A stretch of 64,000 nucleotides of DNA from Cephalopachus bancanus (Eukaryota; Chordata; Mammalia; Primates; Tarsiidae). The translations under genes were made by a program, and so were the position numbers. Location: NCBI GenBank assembly GCA_027257055.1, contig JAPVLO010000059.1, forward strand, positions 5,084,001-5,148,000, read 5' to 3'. Below, piece by piece: positions 45,973-58,896 of this stretch (its first letter is position 1; every line of letters begins with the position of its first letter). The notes beneath the pieces are model-generated. The model was not told the origin of the DNA. It worked only from the letters and a program-made list of their open reading frames with translations, and did no database searches.

Positions 45973-46284
45973 GAAGTATTGCTTTCCAATTAAGAGACTG
46001 GACAGTATAATATAGTTGCTGGATAGAACACTGGGTAAGGTGCTTCTCAACAGGTTGTCTGTCCCAACTACATCCCACCCTCTAGCCTCCATCCTGGTCT
46101 CTTTTGTCTCTTTGGCACCTACAAGAAAGAATGACACTGTCAGCTAAAAGTAATGAATTATCCAAACTTGTAGGATGGGGTTGGGAAAGTCTACCCTCAC
46201 CCTTTTAACTCCCATACCAAGAGCCAATTTCCTGCTATGAACACATTTCACGATTCTTGGGTGTTTCGGTGGGCTGGTGATGTC

Positions 46285-46585
46285 TTCTTGCCGTTCTGAT
46301 GGACTTTTGCACATACCACTTCCTCTGCTTGGAACACTCCCTCGACTTTTTTAGCTGGTGAATTTCTCTTTTCCCTTCAGTGTCAGTGTAGATATCACTA
46401 GTATGGAAGTCTTACTAGATAAGGTCAGTCCCCTGATGGCTCCTGGTGTATATGCATACTCTTTAGTGATTTGTTTTAGTTCTAGCTCCTCAACCAGACT
46501 AAGCACCACACGAGGGCAGGGATCTCATCTGTCTTGCTCATCAGCACATTCTAAGTTTCTAACCTAGTGCTTAGCACACAGTGAG
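46285..46585 (+). mobile_element. LINE-2 3' end
   Basis: CTTTTGCACATACCACTTCC, TGCTTGGAACACTCCCTCGA, GAGGGCAGGGATCTCATCTG, CTTGCTCATCAGCACATTCT and GTGCTTAGCACACAGTGAG follow the L2 consensus closely. Confidence 0.88.
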
Positions 46586-46620
46586 ACCAATTCCATGGGC
46601 ATTTGCGAACCCCACCAAAA

Positions 46621-46658
46621 TACCCAGATGGTAGGTACCTACCCAGATGGTAGGTACT
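46621..46658. repeat. Two-copy 19-bp tandem duplication
   Basis: TACCCAGATGGTAGGTACC is followed directly by TACCCAGATGGTAGGTACT (18 of 19 identical). Confidence 0.95.
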
Positions 46659-47885
46659 TAGTATTGGCAGAAGGAAATGAGAGAAGAAGGGAGGGAAGGA
46701 AAATAATAAAATAAATAAATTCTAGGGAACACATCAGATGAAGTGTAAATTCCTCTTCATGATCTTCATTGTGATATGGTGGAGAATAAGTCACATATGC
46801 ACAGCTGTCAAGGAAAGAATACGATTATAGGGATACCCACTGTGTCACAACAGAGGAGATCTCTGGGAGAAATTAAAGTGTAAGGACTAAAACAGGCTTA
46901 GTCCTTAGGTTCAAGGCAATGAGCAGCAAAAGCCCTTTAGCAAGGGTGCCACCATTATTATGTCTTAGCCTCTGTCCTGCCTGCCCTCTCTGTGTGTTCT
47001 CTTTCTGTTTCCTATTTAGTCTTTCCAGAATTCTCATCTAATGTCCAAAGAGAAATAATATGATTGGCTCAGTCAATATTTTTTTTTTAGTTTGGACATA
47101 ATTATCAGCCCTAGGCCATAAGTCAATAGCCCGTCTACAAATTGGCTGGCCATGGGTCAAATGCCCACTGCTGTCCTGTCACTTGTGACCTCAATAAAAA
47201 AGGTCATGAGATTCAGAATATTCCTGTCTAGTCTGTTCTTTCAGCTGGAATAATGGGAGGGTCAATTATTTGAGTTGTTGGCAGGGCAGGCCCAGTGAGA
47301 AGTGTACATGTCTGACATAAAAATATTTTTTTAAATTTTAACATGTGCTTCTTTCATTAAAAAAGCACTGGTAGTTTTCTCAAGAATATGTAACAGCTTT
47401 GGGATTTTGGCATCAGTACTTTTGGAATTCTTTCTGATTTGAAGATAATTATGTAGATTTACACTGATAATATTATCCACAAAGGTATACCTTTGGCTTT
47501 TCAACACATAAGTCTCCACTAGCTTGTGCCATTTTGTCCATCAGTTGAAAGCCTCTTCTTAAAAGGAATGATGAGTTTTTTGCCCAGTGATGAAACTGGT
47601 CATTTGTGAATGAAAATGCATACCCTCAAACCTGCATGTATTTCATTTTTATTCATATATTGGTAGGTGAATTCAGCTCTGGACTTTGATAGTAGAAGAA
47701 GACTACATTAATTACTACATTCATTTTTGTGTGGGTGTCTACAAATGTAATAGAAAACAGATTACTCAGGGAAGAGTCATTGGCATGCCTTGTGTGATCA
47801 GTGCTGTTTGTTTAAGGAAAAGAAAAGAAGGAATTTGTTGAAGATCAAATGCCACTGTGAAAAACATGGAAGACAGTGTGAAGTT
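46659..47885. other. No recognised feature
   Basis: AT-rich intronic sequence; short A/G-rich tract at 46,681-46,718. Confidence 0.5.
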
Positions 47886-47889
47886 TGCA

Positions 47890-48108
47890 AGAGCATGGAT
47901 TTTAGGATCAGTTTTATGTGGGAGTTTTATCTCTTCTTTTCAGCCATGGGACACTGAGCAGATTGAGTAATTATGCTTATACTCAAGATTCACAACCATC
48001 AAATGAGGGTCCTAAGAGTCATGTCTTTTTGGTTGCTGTGAGGGTTAAGTAAGATAATATTAGTAAAATCCCAGCAGTGTCTGGTTCATACTAATATGCC
48101 TAACTGTA
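47890..48108 (+). mobile_element. MIR
   Basis: AGAGCATGGATTTTAGGATC, ACACTGAGCAGATTGAGTAA, CATCAAATGAGGGTCCTAAG and GTTGCTGTGAGGGTTAAGTA. Confidence 0.75.
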
Positions 48109-48282
48109 ACTGAGGAAGAGGTTGTTAATGACAATGATATACCTGCAAATACAATTAAATATTCTTAAAATTTCTAGCATCAGTCTAAACATGAGGGTTT
48201 TCAATATAGCATAGCTATATTATTTCTTGTTCCTATTATTTCTCCAATGAAAGAATGTTGATTATGAGATGTCCTTGTCTGT

Positions 48283-48686
48283 TTTGTGTTGTAATAAAGG
48301 AATGCATAAGGCTGCGTAATTCATAAAGAAAAGAAGTTTATTTGGTGCATGGTTCTGCAGGCTGTATAAGAAATAAAGCACCAACATCACCTTTGGGTGA
48401 GGGTCTCAGGCAGCTTCTACTTATGGAGGAAGGCAAAGGGGAGCTGGTGTGTGCGGTGATTACATGGTGAGAGAGGGAGCAAGAGGGAAAGGGAGGTGCC
48501 AGACTCTCTTTAATAACCAACTTTGACAGGAACCAATAGAGTGAGAACTCATCCACAAACCACCCCCAGGGAGGAAATTAATCTATTCATGAGGTGTCCG
48601 CCTGTTATCCAAATAGCTCCACCTCCAAAATACGGGATCAAATTTCAACATGAGATTTGGAGGAGACAAACATTCAACTTATAGCA
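48283..48686 (-). mobile_element. MaLR LTR (MST/THE1-like)
   Basis: Reverse-strand LTR: + strand GTAATTCATAAAGAAAAGAA, GTTTATTTGGTGCATGGTTC, GATTACATGGTGAGAGAGGG, CACCTCCAAAATACGGGATC and CAACATGAGATTTGGAGGAG. Solo and non-coding. Confidence 0.82.
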
Positions 48687-48724
48687 TGAGATGATCATAA
48701 AGTATACACAATGTTAAAATGAAT

Positions 48725-48905
48725 ATGTAGAGACAAGCACTTTACTAAGTGCTATATATTATTTTATTTAATTTCATGTTAGCTTGTGGAGAACTAATCC
48801 ATGATTCTTTTTTACACATGAAAAATGAGTCCTACTACAAGTAGACCAAATCACTTGCCTAAAGTCAGACAGCTCCTATGTGATAGAGTCAAGATTATGA
48901 ACACT
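48725..48905 (+). mobile_element. MIR
   Basis: GAGACAAGCACTTTACTAAG, CTATATATTATTTTATTTAA, TCACTTGCCTAAAGTCAGAC and ATGTGATAGAGTCAAGATTA. Confidence 0.8.
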
Positions 48906-50180
48906 TAAATTCTTTTTGGATTCCCAATGAAGAAACACTCACACATCTTACTTCCTGTCCTAGTCCCAGAGCCTGTAAAGGTGAACCCACTGGGGCTGGC
49001 TGGGGGAGAAGAGGAAAATGTGTTCCAGAAGGAACTGTCTGAGGGACCCTAAGGATCTGTAGAAAGAAAATAAAGAATGATCACTTGTTAAAACACTACC
49101 TATTTTTTCCAGGCCTGAGGAAAGAGCAAGGTGCATATAAATGGAGTCAAGTGTTGGAGTTTCAGAAGATTTTCCGTCTTCCATATAAAAGTTTTTCTTA
49201 AAAAAAAAAAAAATTATTTTTGGATACCTGCTAAATTATTCAAGTCAGACAGGTTTCATTATGGATAATGGAGGGACAGATGAATTTTATCTTCCCATTG
49301 TGTATGTGTGAGCTGCCATTCTTTGAATTTGTTATTTTGAAGGATTTGTGTGCTTTACCAAGAAGTGTTCAGACATTCATCTGAACATCATTACCATGAG
49401 ACTGCCTGGTTGTGCTTTCATGCAATGACTTCACATGCTGGTTTTGCCTGTACCTGGTAGAGAGCTGGCACTCCCACTGAGATTCTTCCTGAAGCTGAGG
49501 TCCAAAAGAATTGAGAAGGCAGAAGGGTTAAGTTGAAAGAGAGATACTGTAATATTACTAGGCACAAATCCATGATCTGAGTGAAGAATGGAGATCCTGA
49601 GAGACATTTCAGCTGGAAAAGAGGGTGGTTAGATGAGCAGGGATTATGACTATGATTTAGAACATGCTGGATTTGGAGTCATACAAGCTGAAGTCCAAAT
49701 ACAGACCTTAAATATGTTCATGGAAAAATCAGTTTCATTAACTCTCAACTTCCTCTTCTTACATCAAAGATGTCTTTAAATCACAAAAGTGAATTAATGG
49801 CCAAGAAGCCATTCCTTTATATCTCTGTTTCTCAATTTCTTGAACTAGTTGTTTGAGAAAAGATGGAAGGTATATTTTTCATGTATCATAATCATCAACT
49901 AGAGTATATGTAAGAACTTGTTTTCAGACTCACACATTTTGTTTATGAAATAGTTGAAAACAAAGTGTGATTATTATGTGCTCGCCCAAATCACCCATGA
50001 TATGCATTATGTATTTGAAATTTATCTTAAAAGATATGTACTTCATTGGTTAATAAAAAAGAATATGTGTGAAATTGATAGTGGCATTAAACTCTTGTTA
50101 TTCTTGGGGTTAAGGCTATGTTTATCAGCAACAGTGGGTAAATTTCAAGTGTAAATATTGTTCTCTCCGTATCTCTCTCT
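48906..50180. other. No recognised feature
   Basis: Unique-looking intronic sequence. An A13 run starts at 49,200. Confidence 0.5.
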
Positions 50181-50184
50181 AATA

Positions 50185-50540
50185 TATACACAGGCATTTG
50201 TTGCTTGTTGGCAAGAATATGATCTGAGAAGAATGTGTGTTGTTAGGTGATCTCATCATTGTGCAAACATCATAGATTATACTTACACAAGCCTAGATGG
50301 TATGGCCTACTATATACCTAGGCTGTATGATATAGTCTATTGCTCCTATGTTACAAACTTGTACAGTCTGTTACTTTCCTGAATACTATAGGCAACTGTA
50401 GCACAATGATAAGAATTTGTGTATCTAAACATAGAAAAGGTACAGTGAAAATATGGTATTGTAATTTCATGGGACTGCCATCATATCTGGTCCATCATGG
50501 ACCAAAACATCTTTATAGTGCACATGATTGTATTTTAAAT
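50185..50540 (+). mobile_element. Tigger-like DNA transposon, internally deleted
   Basis: GTTGTTAGGTGATCTCATCA, ACTTACACAAGCCTAGATGG, CCTACTATATACCTAGGCTG and TATTGCTCCTATGTTACAAA, then the far end TCATGGGACTGCCATCATAT and GGACCAAAACATCTTTATAG. Both ends of a known Tigger family are present with the centre missing. Confidence 0.82.
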
Positions 50541-50551
50541 TGCTGGTTGCT

Positions 50552-50790
50552 TTAAAAAAATTTAATTGATACATAATGATTGTACATGTTTATGAGGTAC
50601 AGTGTGATAAATGTATATAATATGTAATGCTCAAATGAAGGTAATTAGCATATCCATCACCTCAAACATTTATCATTGCTGTGTGTTGGGAGCATTCAAA
50701 ATCCACTCTTCTAGCTATCTTAAAGTATATAATAAATTGTTTACTATAGTCACCCTGAAGTGTTAGCTCGTTTTTGTTAATGCCTTGCTT
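50552..50790. mobile_element. LINE-1 fragment
   Basis: TTGTACATGTTTATGAGGTA, CATATCCATCACCTCAAACA, TCCACTCTTCTAGCTATCTT and ACTATAGTCACCCTGAAGTG are a common L1 non-coding segment. Confidence 0.78.
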
Positions 50791-50834
50791 TATCCACTAC
50801 ATTCTCATTTGATAATAGAAAAAAAAATTGGGGT

Positions 50835-51012
50835 TTGACTGTGAGCTCCATTAGTGACAAGCTATGTGACCTTGAACTTGTTACCTAACCTTTTTGGGAC
50901 TTTCATATTCATAAGAGTAGAAACAATGATAACTAGCAGACAGAATTATTGTGTTCATTAAATGAGATAACACTGGCAAAGAATGATGGCCCATAGGAAA
51001 TATGCAAAACAT
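50835..51012 (+). mobile_element. MIR
   Basis: AAGCTATGTGACCTTGAACT, CTAACCTTTTTGGGACTTTC and TTCATTAAATGAGATAACAC. Confidence 0.82.
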
Positions 51013-51419
51013 GCTAATTTTCCTTTTTCCTCTGAAAATATTTTTTACTGCAAAAGTTTGGAAAGAAGAATTGGAAAGTTCACAAGATTCTTTTGTTTCT
51101 CTAGATGATCCCTCTCGTGTGCATTTACACACACATTCACATACACCCATGTATTCTTTGTAATAAAGGTCAAAAAGAGCAGATCTGTATTACTGGAATG
51201 AATTAGGGTGGGACAGTAAAATTTTTCAGGTACAGGTGGCAAGAAAAAAATGATTAGACCAGTGCGTCAAATCCTAGATCAGTGTCCCAGACACATTGAT
51301 GCCTCAGGTTGATAGCAGGCTTTTCGCGAGTAAAATTGTAAAGCTGTTTCCTAAAGGGACTATCAATACTTTTTTATTTTACACAAAAACAAAGGCCCCC
51401 ACAAAATAATAACAGCTCA

Positions 51420-51612
51420 GTATAACAGCTATAAATTAATGAGCTCTTGCTACCATGTCAATGCTACCTATGTTACGTACTTTCATTCAAACCTTCCAAT
51501 GACCTTATAAGGTCACTTTCTCCAAGTTACACAACTGGTAAGTGAGTGACCAAGGCAAGATTTCAAGCCATGTCTATCTGAATTCTTGCCTCTCCCATGT
51601 TTTTCATGCTGC
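51420..51612. mobile_element. MIR fragment
   Basis: TTCAAACCTTCCAATGACCT, TTACACAACTGGTAAGTGAG and GATTTCAAGCCATGTCTATC. Confidence 0.7.
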
Positions 51613-51854
51613 CCAACATATCAAGTATGTTTGTATTGTATTTGGGAGTGGGTTTTGTTTTTTTGTTTGGACATTCTATTTAGAGCCATTTTATACATAG
51701 GTAATATGTTTATTAAAACCACAAAACAAGCAAAATTCAGCAAATAAATATTGCTTAATGTTCTTCTACTGACAGATAACCAAGCTTAATAGTTTGAAAA
51801 GTATCCTTTTGGACATTTTTGTGTGCATATGCCTGTTTTTCCTGCAAAAATGAT

Positions 51855-52312
51855 GTGTTCACTCACTAAGACTGTACCACATCACAAAGTACCACAAAGT
51901 AACTTAAACAACAGAAGTGTATAGTCTGATAGCTCTGAAGGCTAGAAGTCCAAGTTTAAGGTGTCAGCAAGGCTGGTTCCTTGTGAAGAAGAATGTGTTC
52001 TTTACCTCCCCCAGAGCTTCTGGTAGTTTGCTGCAATCTTTGCATTCTTTGGCTTGTTAGATGTAGCCTCTAATCTGACTTCTTCTTCACATGGCATTCT
52101 GTATGTGTGTCTGTGTTTAAATTTTCCTCTTTTTATATGACACCAGTCATATTGAATTAGGGACCAATCTAACTCCAGTATGATCTCACCTTAACTAATT
52201 ACATGTGTAAGACCGTTTTTTCAAATAAGGTCAGTTTCTGAGGTATTAGGAGTTAGGACTTGAATATATGAATCTTGGAGGATGGAACTCAACCTACAAT
52301 AAATAGGTCCTT
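51855..52312 (-). mobile_element. MLT1-type LTR (ERVL-MaLR)
   Basis: GCTCTGAAGGCTAGAAGTCC, AGGTGTCAGCAAGGCTGGTT, TTCACATGGCATTCTGTATG, GGTCAGTTTCTGAGGTATTA and GGATGGAACTCAACCTACAA are MLT1 in antisense, nearly full length. Confidence 0.85.
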
Positions 52313-52590
52313 AGAATAGGTACTCTTTTGTCACCTGCTATTTTCTCCTTAACATATTGTGAATTGTATTTCCGTGTCACTAGATAAAATAACGTTTTTC
52401 TTCATTTCAATGACTGCATATTATTGTAATGAATGCCTGTCCTAGAAATCATTTAACTCATCCCTAACTAAGATAGTTTTCAAATGTATATTATATTATT
52501 TTTTAAACTTACACAGAACTCCTCTTTAAAGATAAATAGTTACTGTGCCTTTATTACTATTATTGTCTAGATGTAGAAACGCTGGCTCAA

Positions 52591-52935
52591 AAGGTTATAC
52601 TCTTTTAATTTTCTTTCTTTTTTTTTTTTTTGAGTCAGAATCTCACTCCGTGGCCCAGACTGGAGTGCAGTGGCACGCTCATGGCCACCCCAGCATCCAC
52701 CTGCTGTGCTCTGCCATCCTTCCATCTCAGCCTTACAAGTAGCGGAACTACAGGTGTGCGCTACCATGCCTGGCTAATTTTTTGATTTATTGTAGAGATG
52801 AGGTCCTGCCAAGTTGCCCAGTCTGTTCTCAGATTGGGCTCAGGCAATCCACTCGCCTCAGCCTCCCAAAGTGCTGGGATTACAGGCTTGAGCCACCGCG
52901 CCTGGCTTCTCCCTGTTTGTTTTGTTGTTGTTGTT
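52591..52935 (-). mobile_element. Alu inserted in the tail of the neighbouring Alu
   Basis: T-tract 52,618-52,630, GAGTCAGAATC (52,632) to GCGCCTGGC (52,906). It lies between the upstream duplication AAGGTTATAC (52,591-52,600) and the T/G-rich tract of the next Alu, so it landed in that Alu's tail. Confidence 0.9.
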
Positions 52936-53222
52936 TGAGTTGGAGTCTCACTCCGTTGCCCAGGCTGGAGTGCAGTGACACGCTCACGGCCACCCCAGCA
53001 TCGACTTGCTGGGCTCCGGTGATCCTTCTGCTCAACCTTCCAAGTAGCCGGAACTATAGGCGCGCTACCACTCCCGGCTAATTTTTGATTTATGGTAGAG
53101 ACGAGGTCTCGCCAAATTGCCAGGGCTGGTCTTTAACCAGCGGTCTCAAGCAGTCCTCTCACCGCAGTGTCCCAAAGTGCTAGGATTATAGGCTGAGCCA
53201 TTGACCCCGGCCAAGGTTATAC
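52936..53222 (-). mobile_element. Alu, full length, host of the nested Alu
   Basis: GAGTTGGAGTCTCACTCCG (52,937) to CCCCGGCC (53,212), followed by AAGGTTATAC (53,213-53,222). The partner duplication is at 52,591-52,600, on the far side of the other Alu. Tail is (TTG)n-interrupted. Confidence 0.93.
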
Positions 53223-54160
53223 ATTTTGAAAATATTTGAAAAAATTACCAAATTAGGGGGTTCTCAATGAGGTGGTATCAATGTGGGCATTAACAGATGT
53301 TTTTCCAATTCGATAGTATGATTGAAATCTTGATTGAATTTGTACTTAAATTTTCCAGTGAGATTGCACATCATTTGTAAGATTGCTTATGTTCTTATTT
53401 TCATTTGGAAATATTTTAATGAAAAGCACGGATTTATAAAGCAATACCCAAGGCTGCCAAACTCACGATGCTATTCACATGGACTTTTACATAAGCTGTT
53501 GCCTTCATCTTTCTAGGTCATTGTACTACTCCACCATTTGGAAATTATTTCAGTTGCTGTTCTCTGACTTGGGCAGAGAGGCAAATACTGAGTATTCCTT
53601 TCTCTGAATCCCTTCAGTAAAAATAGAAGTAATTTTTAGAATGTCAAAAAATAATTATTATTGTTATACGTCTTTTATAGGTAATTTTCTAATATAATCA
53701 TTCTATTTGTATCTTATTTATATATTAAATGTATATACTCCAAGTACATTTTTATTTGGCTTTACATGATATTTACAAGTATTGGTACATTTTAGTGCTT
53801 TTCTGAAACTGCAGCTCATGTATATGTGTGGTTGAGACACATGAACACAAATTTTTTTCTGTACCAACTTTGGGAATGGATCTGGGGCACTTGTAACTTC
53901 AATAATTCTTTTGACAGAAAGGCAGAATGGATAGTGTGTTATTGCATCACCTGAGGAATCTGAGTCATATTTGGCTTTTGGTTGTAGAGCACCTTGTCAA
54001 TAAAATAAAATAAATTCAGCAGCTGCCTGATGCCAAGGGCATTTCCTCTCTTTCTTGGATCACATTCCTGATTACACTTGCTATTAACTGAGATAGCATT
54101 ATGGATGCACTCTGCCTCTGCCTCACATATTGCTATTTTCAGCCAAGTTGGCCTGTCTGT
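53223..54160. other. No recognised feature
   Basis: AT-rich intronic sequence. Confidence 0.5.
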
Positions 54161-54164
54161 GAAT

Positions 54165-54405
54165 TATAAAGCAGTTGTTAATACTCATTGTATACTTAAT
54201 GTGCTCTAGGCCCTGTGCTAAGTATTTTCTACATGTTATGCCATTTAATTCTTAAAAGTCTATTAAAATGTATGCATCATTATCTTCCCTCTTTTCGGGC
54301 AAGGAATCTGAGGATTAGGAAAACAAGTAACAGTTACGGCTAAGTGTGTATGGTTGATAATAGCCAAGCTGAGACTTAATCCTGGATCTGTTGGGCTTCA
54401 GAAGA
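54165..54405 (+). mobile_element. MIR
   Basis: TGTGCTCTAGGCCCTGTGCT, GCCATTTAATTCTTAAAAGT and GGCAAGGAATCTGAGGATTA. Confidence 0.8.
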
Positions 54406-55850
54406 AACCCTATGTGTATAAGCTAGCAGTGACAGAGGAAAAAAAATTCTGAACCTCTTCCAGAGATTCAGTTTCTATATCAAGAACCAGTACTTGTCAG
54501 GGCAAAAAATCAACCATGGCAAGGTGGTAGTTTGACTGAAGGTGCCCATTATTTGTTTCAACTATGTAATAAATCCTGTTACAGTTAGGCAGAGCAAAAT
54601 TCGAAGTTCTCTTTGCAGTTCAAACCAAGTACTTTTTAAAAGTTCTTTTCTTATAAGTATACTTGCTAAAACAACACATGAAAGAATGGTTTTAATCTGA
54701 TTTCAATCCATCGTATTTTATTTGTATAAATCAAAACCACAGTTGCCTAGACAAATGATGGGAAATACTTAGAGCTGAGGGGTTCGGTGCTCCCTGCATT
54801 TTTTGCCCATCAGTAATTTCTCTGCTACCCTTCACTCTGCCCTCATCTACTTGTAAAAACGCAAAGTTCCTTGAACTTGTAAATCTTTTGTTTTAGTGAT
54901 TTGTTTTGAGAGGCATTCAGTTTCCTTTCCCAGGTTGGTTAGCCTGCCTTTGAAGAACCTGGGTAGCATGCCTAAGGCCATCTGGCCAGTAAATGTTGGG
55001 GCCAGAACACAAATGAGGTCATCTGGGGTCAGGTAGACAGTGCATGATGCAACAGAAAGCAGGCCATTCTAGGAGGCAACACTGATGAGAAGAGGTGTGG
55101 CACACTGAATGTGGTTTTCACCTGTATGAACAGCTGCTTTCACCCCCCTCCAGTTGTTGCTCAGCGGTAACATATGCCCAATGTATCCATATATTTCCAC
55201 TTTTCTTGGGAAAATGGAAATAAGGATTTGGATGCTAATATTGTAAGGTTTTAATGTTAGAGATGTGTTCTATTTTTCAAGCACTGTGAAGCCTATCCTT
55301 TGCAGAGTAAGCAAATCATGGCTGAATTCCGGATATGGCCCCCAGTCTCCAGCTTTTTTCCGCTTCACCACTGTGTCTTCGTCCCCTGGAGGCTTGTCTT
55401 TGTATCCCCAAGGACCTGGCCCAGTTCTTCTTACACAGGAGGTTCTCAGGATCTCTTGCTCTGATGGATAAATGAGAAATTTGGTGTTCAGAAATTAACT
55501 TGATTTTTGAAATGATAGAATTAGTGAGTCCAAAGGTCTCCTTTGCCTTCCTTCAGCTAAAACTCAAAATTTTCTCATTAGGCATCTAGAAAGCATAAAA
55601 AAGATCTTGGGCCCAACTCTTCATGGGAATGGAGGCAGTGGCTCATATTAGCAGTAAAGGGTAAATTAGTAATACAGCTCTAAGTACCACTGATAAGAAC
55701 TGAATTTCTCAATCAGCCAGTCTAATCTCAAATAATAAATTATTTTCTCAATATAATTTTAAACTCAAAGTGCATTTTAGTTGTTTGTGGTTTAAGAATC
55801 CAATGAATAAATTAATCCTTTTGGAGGATAACTGAAAATGTTATCTTTAG
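54406..55850. other. Mostly unrecognised; MIR-like scrap near 54,930-55,030
   Basis: CTAAGGCCATCTGGCCAGTA and GGGGCCAGAACACAAATGAG resemble the 3' of a MIR. The rest is unique. Confidence 0.45.
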
Positions 55851-55852
55851 AC

Positions 55853-56060
55853 TAGGGCTGTCCAACAGAACATTCTGCAATAATGGAAATGTTCCACATC
55901 TTCACTGTCCAACACAGTAGTCACTCGCCGCATGTGGCTATACTAGAAATGGGGCTAGTGCAACGGAGGAACTATATTTTAAGTGCTATTTATTTTTGAG
56001 TAATTTAAATCTACATAGCTAGTGGTTATCATATTGGACAGTGAAAGTGTAGAGAATTAC
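55853..56060. mobile_element. hAT-like fossil DNA transposon
   Basis: Left AGGGCTGTCCAACAGAAC and right TATTGGACAGTG are inverted ends; interior CGCATGTGGCTATACTAGAA and CATAGCTAGTGGTTATCATA match a common mammalian hAT MITE that I cannot name with certainty. Confidence 0.7.
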
Positions 56061-56884
56061 TCTGACCATCTAGTTTGCAAAGGGAATGTACTAAACTTCA
56101 GCAAATAACTTACAGAGGGGCTAGCTATTATGTGGCAGAAAATGTTCATTGCTAAGTAGCTCTACTCTTTAAAACATTCATTTTTACACTTGTTGTTCCC
56201 CATATCACACAGTATTGGTGGAAGTGAGTTTTTCAAGTCAACTTCTAGAAATTTGGTAGACCCTGAATTTTCCAAACATCACCAGTTCTTTAGTTTATGG
56301 TTTTTTAAATTTATTTCCATATATTTATACATGTTATACATTCATACATCAATTTTAAGCATTAAAATAAAAATATAAAAATAATGGCCTTTTTAATTTG
56401 TCCCTGATATGAAGTAAGATGGCAATTTTTAAAGTTTTCAGTAGTTTGTCAGTACAAATATATCTTATAATAATAGCTATCTTTAATGGTAATATTCATT
56501 TTATTTGGGAAGCAGACTTTAAAAGTCACAAAGATTGTGCCATGTTATGTGAAACAGAGAGATTATACTATGTCATCAAGGATTAGTTAGCAAAAAAATC
56601 ACATTGAGATATTTTTCTATGATTAGCAAAGTAGCCTGATAATAATTTAACAGTGGCTATTGAGTAGTACCATTAACATGCAAATTCAATTTTAGAGGAA
56701 TATGAGAATGGTATTCAGGATAAAGAGAACAACAGTGTTACAGGTGCATCACAATTGTGGTGTCGGCCATATGAACAAGACCGGGAGAAGTGCAATTCCA
56801 AGTGTATCATCTCTTTATCTCTCCTCCCAAAATGGAATTTTAGAGAAGGACAAGTGTCCTAATTAGTATAGTCTTACTTTGGAT
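56061..56884. other. No recognised feature
   Basis: AT-rich intronic sequence. Confidence 0.5.
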
Positions 56885-58020
56885 TCTCTTGAGAGCCAAA
56901 ACTAAGTCAAAAGCATCTATGAAGGTAATTTATTAGGAGATGATCCCAGAGACTAGGAATGAGGGACCAGAAAAGTGAAATAGGAAAGGATACATAATCC
57001 AGACAAGGGTATGTTATGGAGCTGGTCATCCCTGTGGGAGACTTGCTCAAACTCATAAGGCCTCCTGAACAGCCTTCAGCAAAGCATCTCAGAACTCTCT
57101 GTCTTGGGACAAAGGGTGAAATAGTAATCAATTTGCTCCCATTCCTCATTGGTCAAGGGTGGTTTCATGGAATTTAACTCTTGTTAGTCTGAGTCCCCCA
57201 AAAGCAGGCTCTGAGCTAAGTATTAAAGTAGGTAATCACAGGAAATACATTATTTATTAGTGAATACATTGTTTAAAAATTAGCACTATTGGCAACTGGA
57301 GCTTAATCCCATTGGAAGACTCTGGGACCAACACATAATACACCTTGACTTTACTTATGTCACCTGGCTGTCATTAACTACAAAAGAAACAGAGAAGTAC
57401 AGTTTTTAGCAGGCATGTTGACACTTCCAACAAAAGTTGTTAAGAAAGAGGTAGAGAATAAATTTGGGGGAAAGAGTTCGCAGTCTCCAACACAGATGGA
57501 CGATAGGTATTCTTCAAACAGTTGCTTCATTCTCCACTTCGCTTTCTCTGAACTTATATTTTTTAAAAAGATAAAAATTTCATTATGATCCTGCAAGTTG
57601 TCAGGAATTATTTGGCTGCAAGAAGCAGCACCCCATTAAAATTGGCTCAGGAAAAGAAAAAGATTATATTGGGAAGAATCAGGGTTACCAAAAGGCAAGG
57701 TGTTAAGTTAGGCTTCGTGATGATAGGGAGATGGATATGAGATCTGGGAGCTGGCAAATCAGACACGAGTTTTTCAGGATCATCTTTCTGGGCCTTTGTC
57801 ATATCTGTTCTTTCCATCTATATCTTTGTGTCTTGCTCCATTTCTCTTACTGTGAATATCTTGCTCTGTCTTTTTTGTACTCAAGGAGAACACTGTCAGT
57901 CCCAAGCCTGATTCTTACCTTACCGTCCAGGTGCCCAACACTGTTTCTCTTAGCTCAGATTCTCAATTGAGGGAAAATGTCTGCCTCAGCCTCACCTGTG
58001 ACATGGTTTAGCTAGGATTC
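56885..58020. other. Unclassified old repeats (56,885-57,230; 57,600-58,000)
   Basis: AGCATCTATGAAGGTAATTT and AATCAATTTGCTCCCATTCC; later GCTGCAAGAAGCAGCACCCC and GGTTACCAAAAGGCAAGGTG. They have the look of old mammalian LTR/LINE fossils; the family is not determined. Short frames here are not genes. Confidence 0.35.
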
Positions 58021-58744
58021 TACAGCCGGATGGATATGAGGAGAGAGGTAGGACATTGCAGTATATAGATATTAGCCAATGTTGAAGAAGAGAATCTTCA
58101 AGAAGAGACAATGGGTGGGGAGAAAATGGCTGCTATCTCATTAATATTAGTTCAGTATCATTGATGTTAACTTTTTTCAAGTGTGAGAAAATGCAAAGTT
58201 TATAAGAAAATGGGATCCCAGGCAGTTGGTAAGTAATACTGAATCACAAACTCAGAAGAGTGATGGTCGTATTTCACAATAATTGAGAAACTACACAAAT
58301 GAGGTCTCTCCATAGGTGGCGACAGTAATTTAAATGTTGGGAATACTAATCTTTAGACTGTCTCTTGTGCAGCAGGATGAGACATTTCCATGTTTTGAAC
58401 TTAGCACTGTTGAATTCATTAATCATTAGAGGTGCTTGGTATTAAAATTAGCAGGAATGATGAGTGTTCTTGATTGCAGAATTGGGATGTGTTTTTTCAT
58501 TATGGTACTCAAGAGTGATTTGGATATGTTTTTGATAGCAGTTCCAAGTTTCCCTGCCAGTTTCAGAAGAGCTCTTCACGGAAGAGCTGGTGAGGATACA
58601 AAGATGAGGCAGGGGAGAAGGAAAAAATATGACCCACCTCCAGATGATGCCATGCAAATTAACTCTTGCAATTGCTTATAAAATTTGTTGCCCAGAGTCC
58701 CTTTTCAAATGCTGCGTGTGTTCTGAGTTATAAGTGTAAATTCT
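58021..58744. other. No recognised feature
   Basis: Intronic sequence; an 81-codon frame on + and a 69-codon frame on - overlap and look like chance. Confidence 0.5.
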
Positions 58745-58747
58745 AGA

Positions 58748-58896
58748 AGACTCCTTCCTTCCTTCCCTCCCTTCCTCCCTCCCTCCTCCACTCCCTCCCT
58801 CCTTCCCTCCCTCTCTCTCTCTTCCTTCCTTCCTCCCTCTCTCCTTCCTTCCTTCCTTCCTTCTTTCCTTCTTTCTCTCCCTCTTTCTTCATTCTA
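58748..58896. repeat. Pyrimidine tract (CCTT/CCCT/CTTT)n
   Basis: About 150 bases of C and T with only two interruptions before the tract decays near 58,890. Unlike the 9.3 kb array it has no longer repeating unit. Confidence 0.93.
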
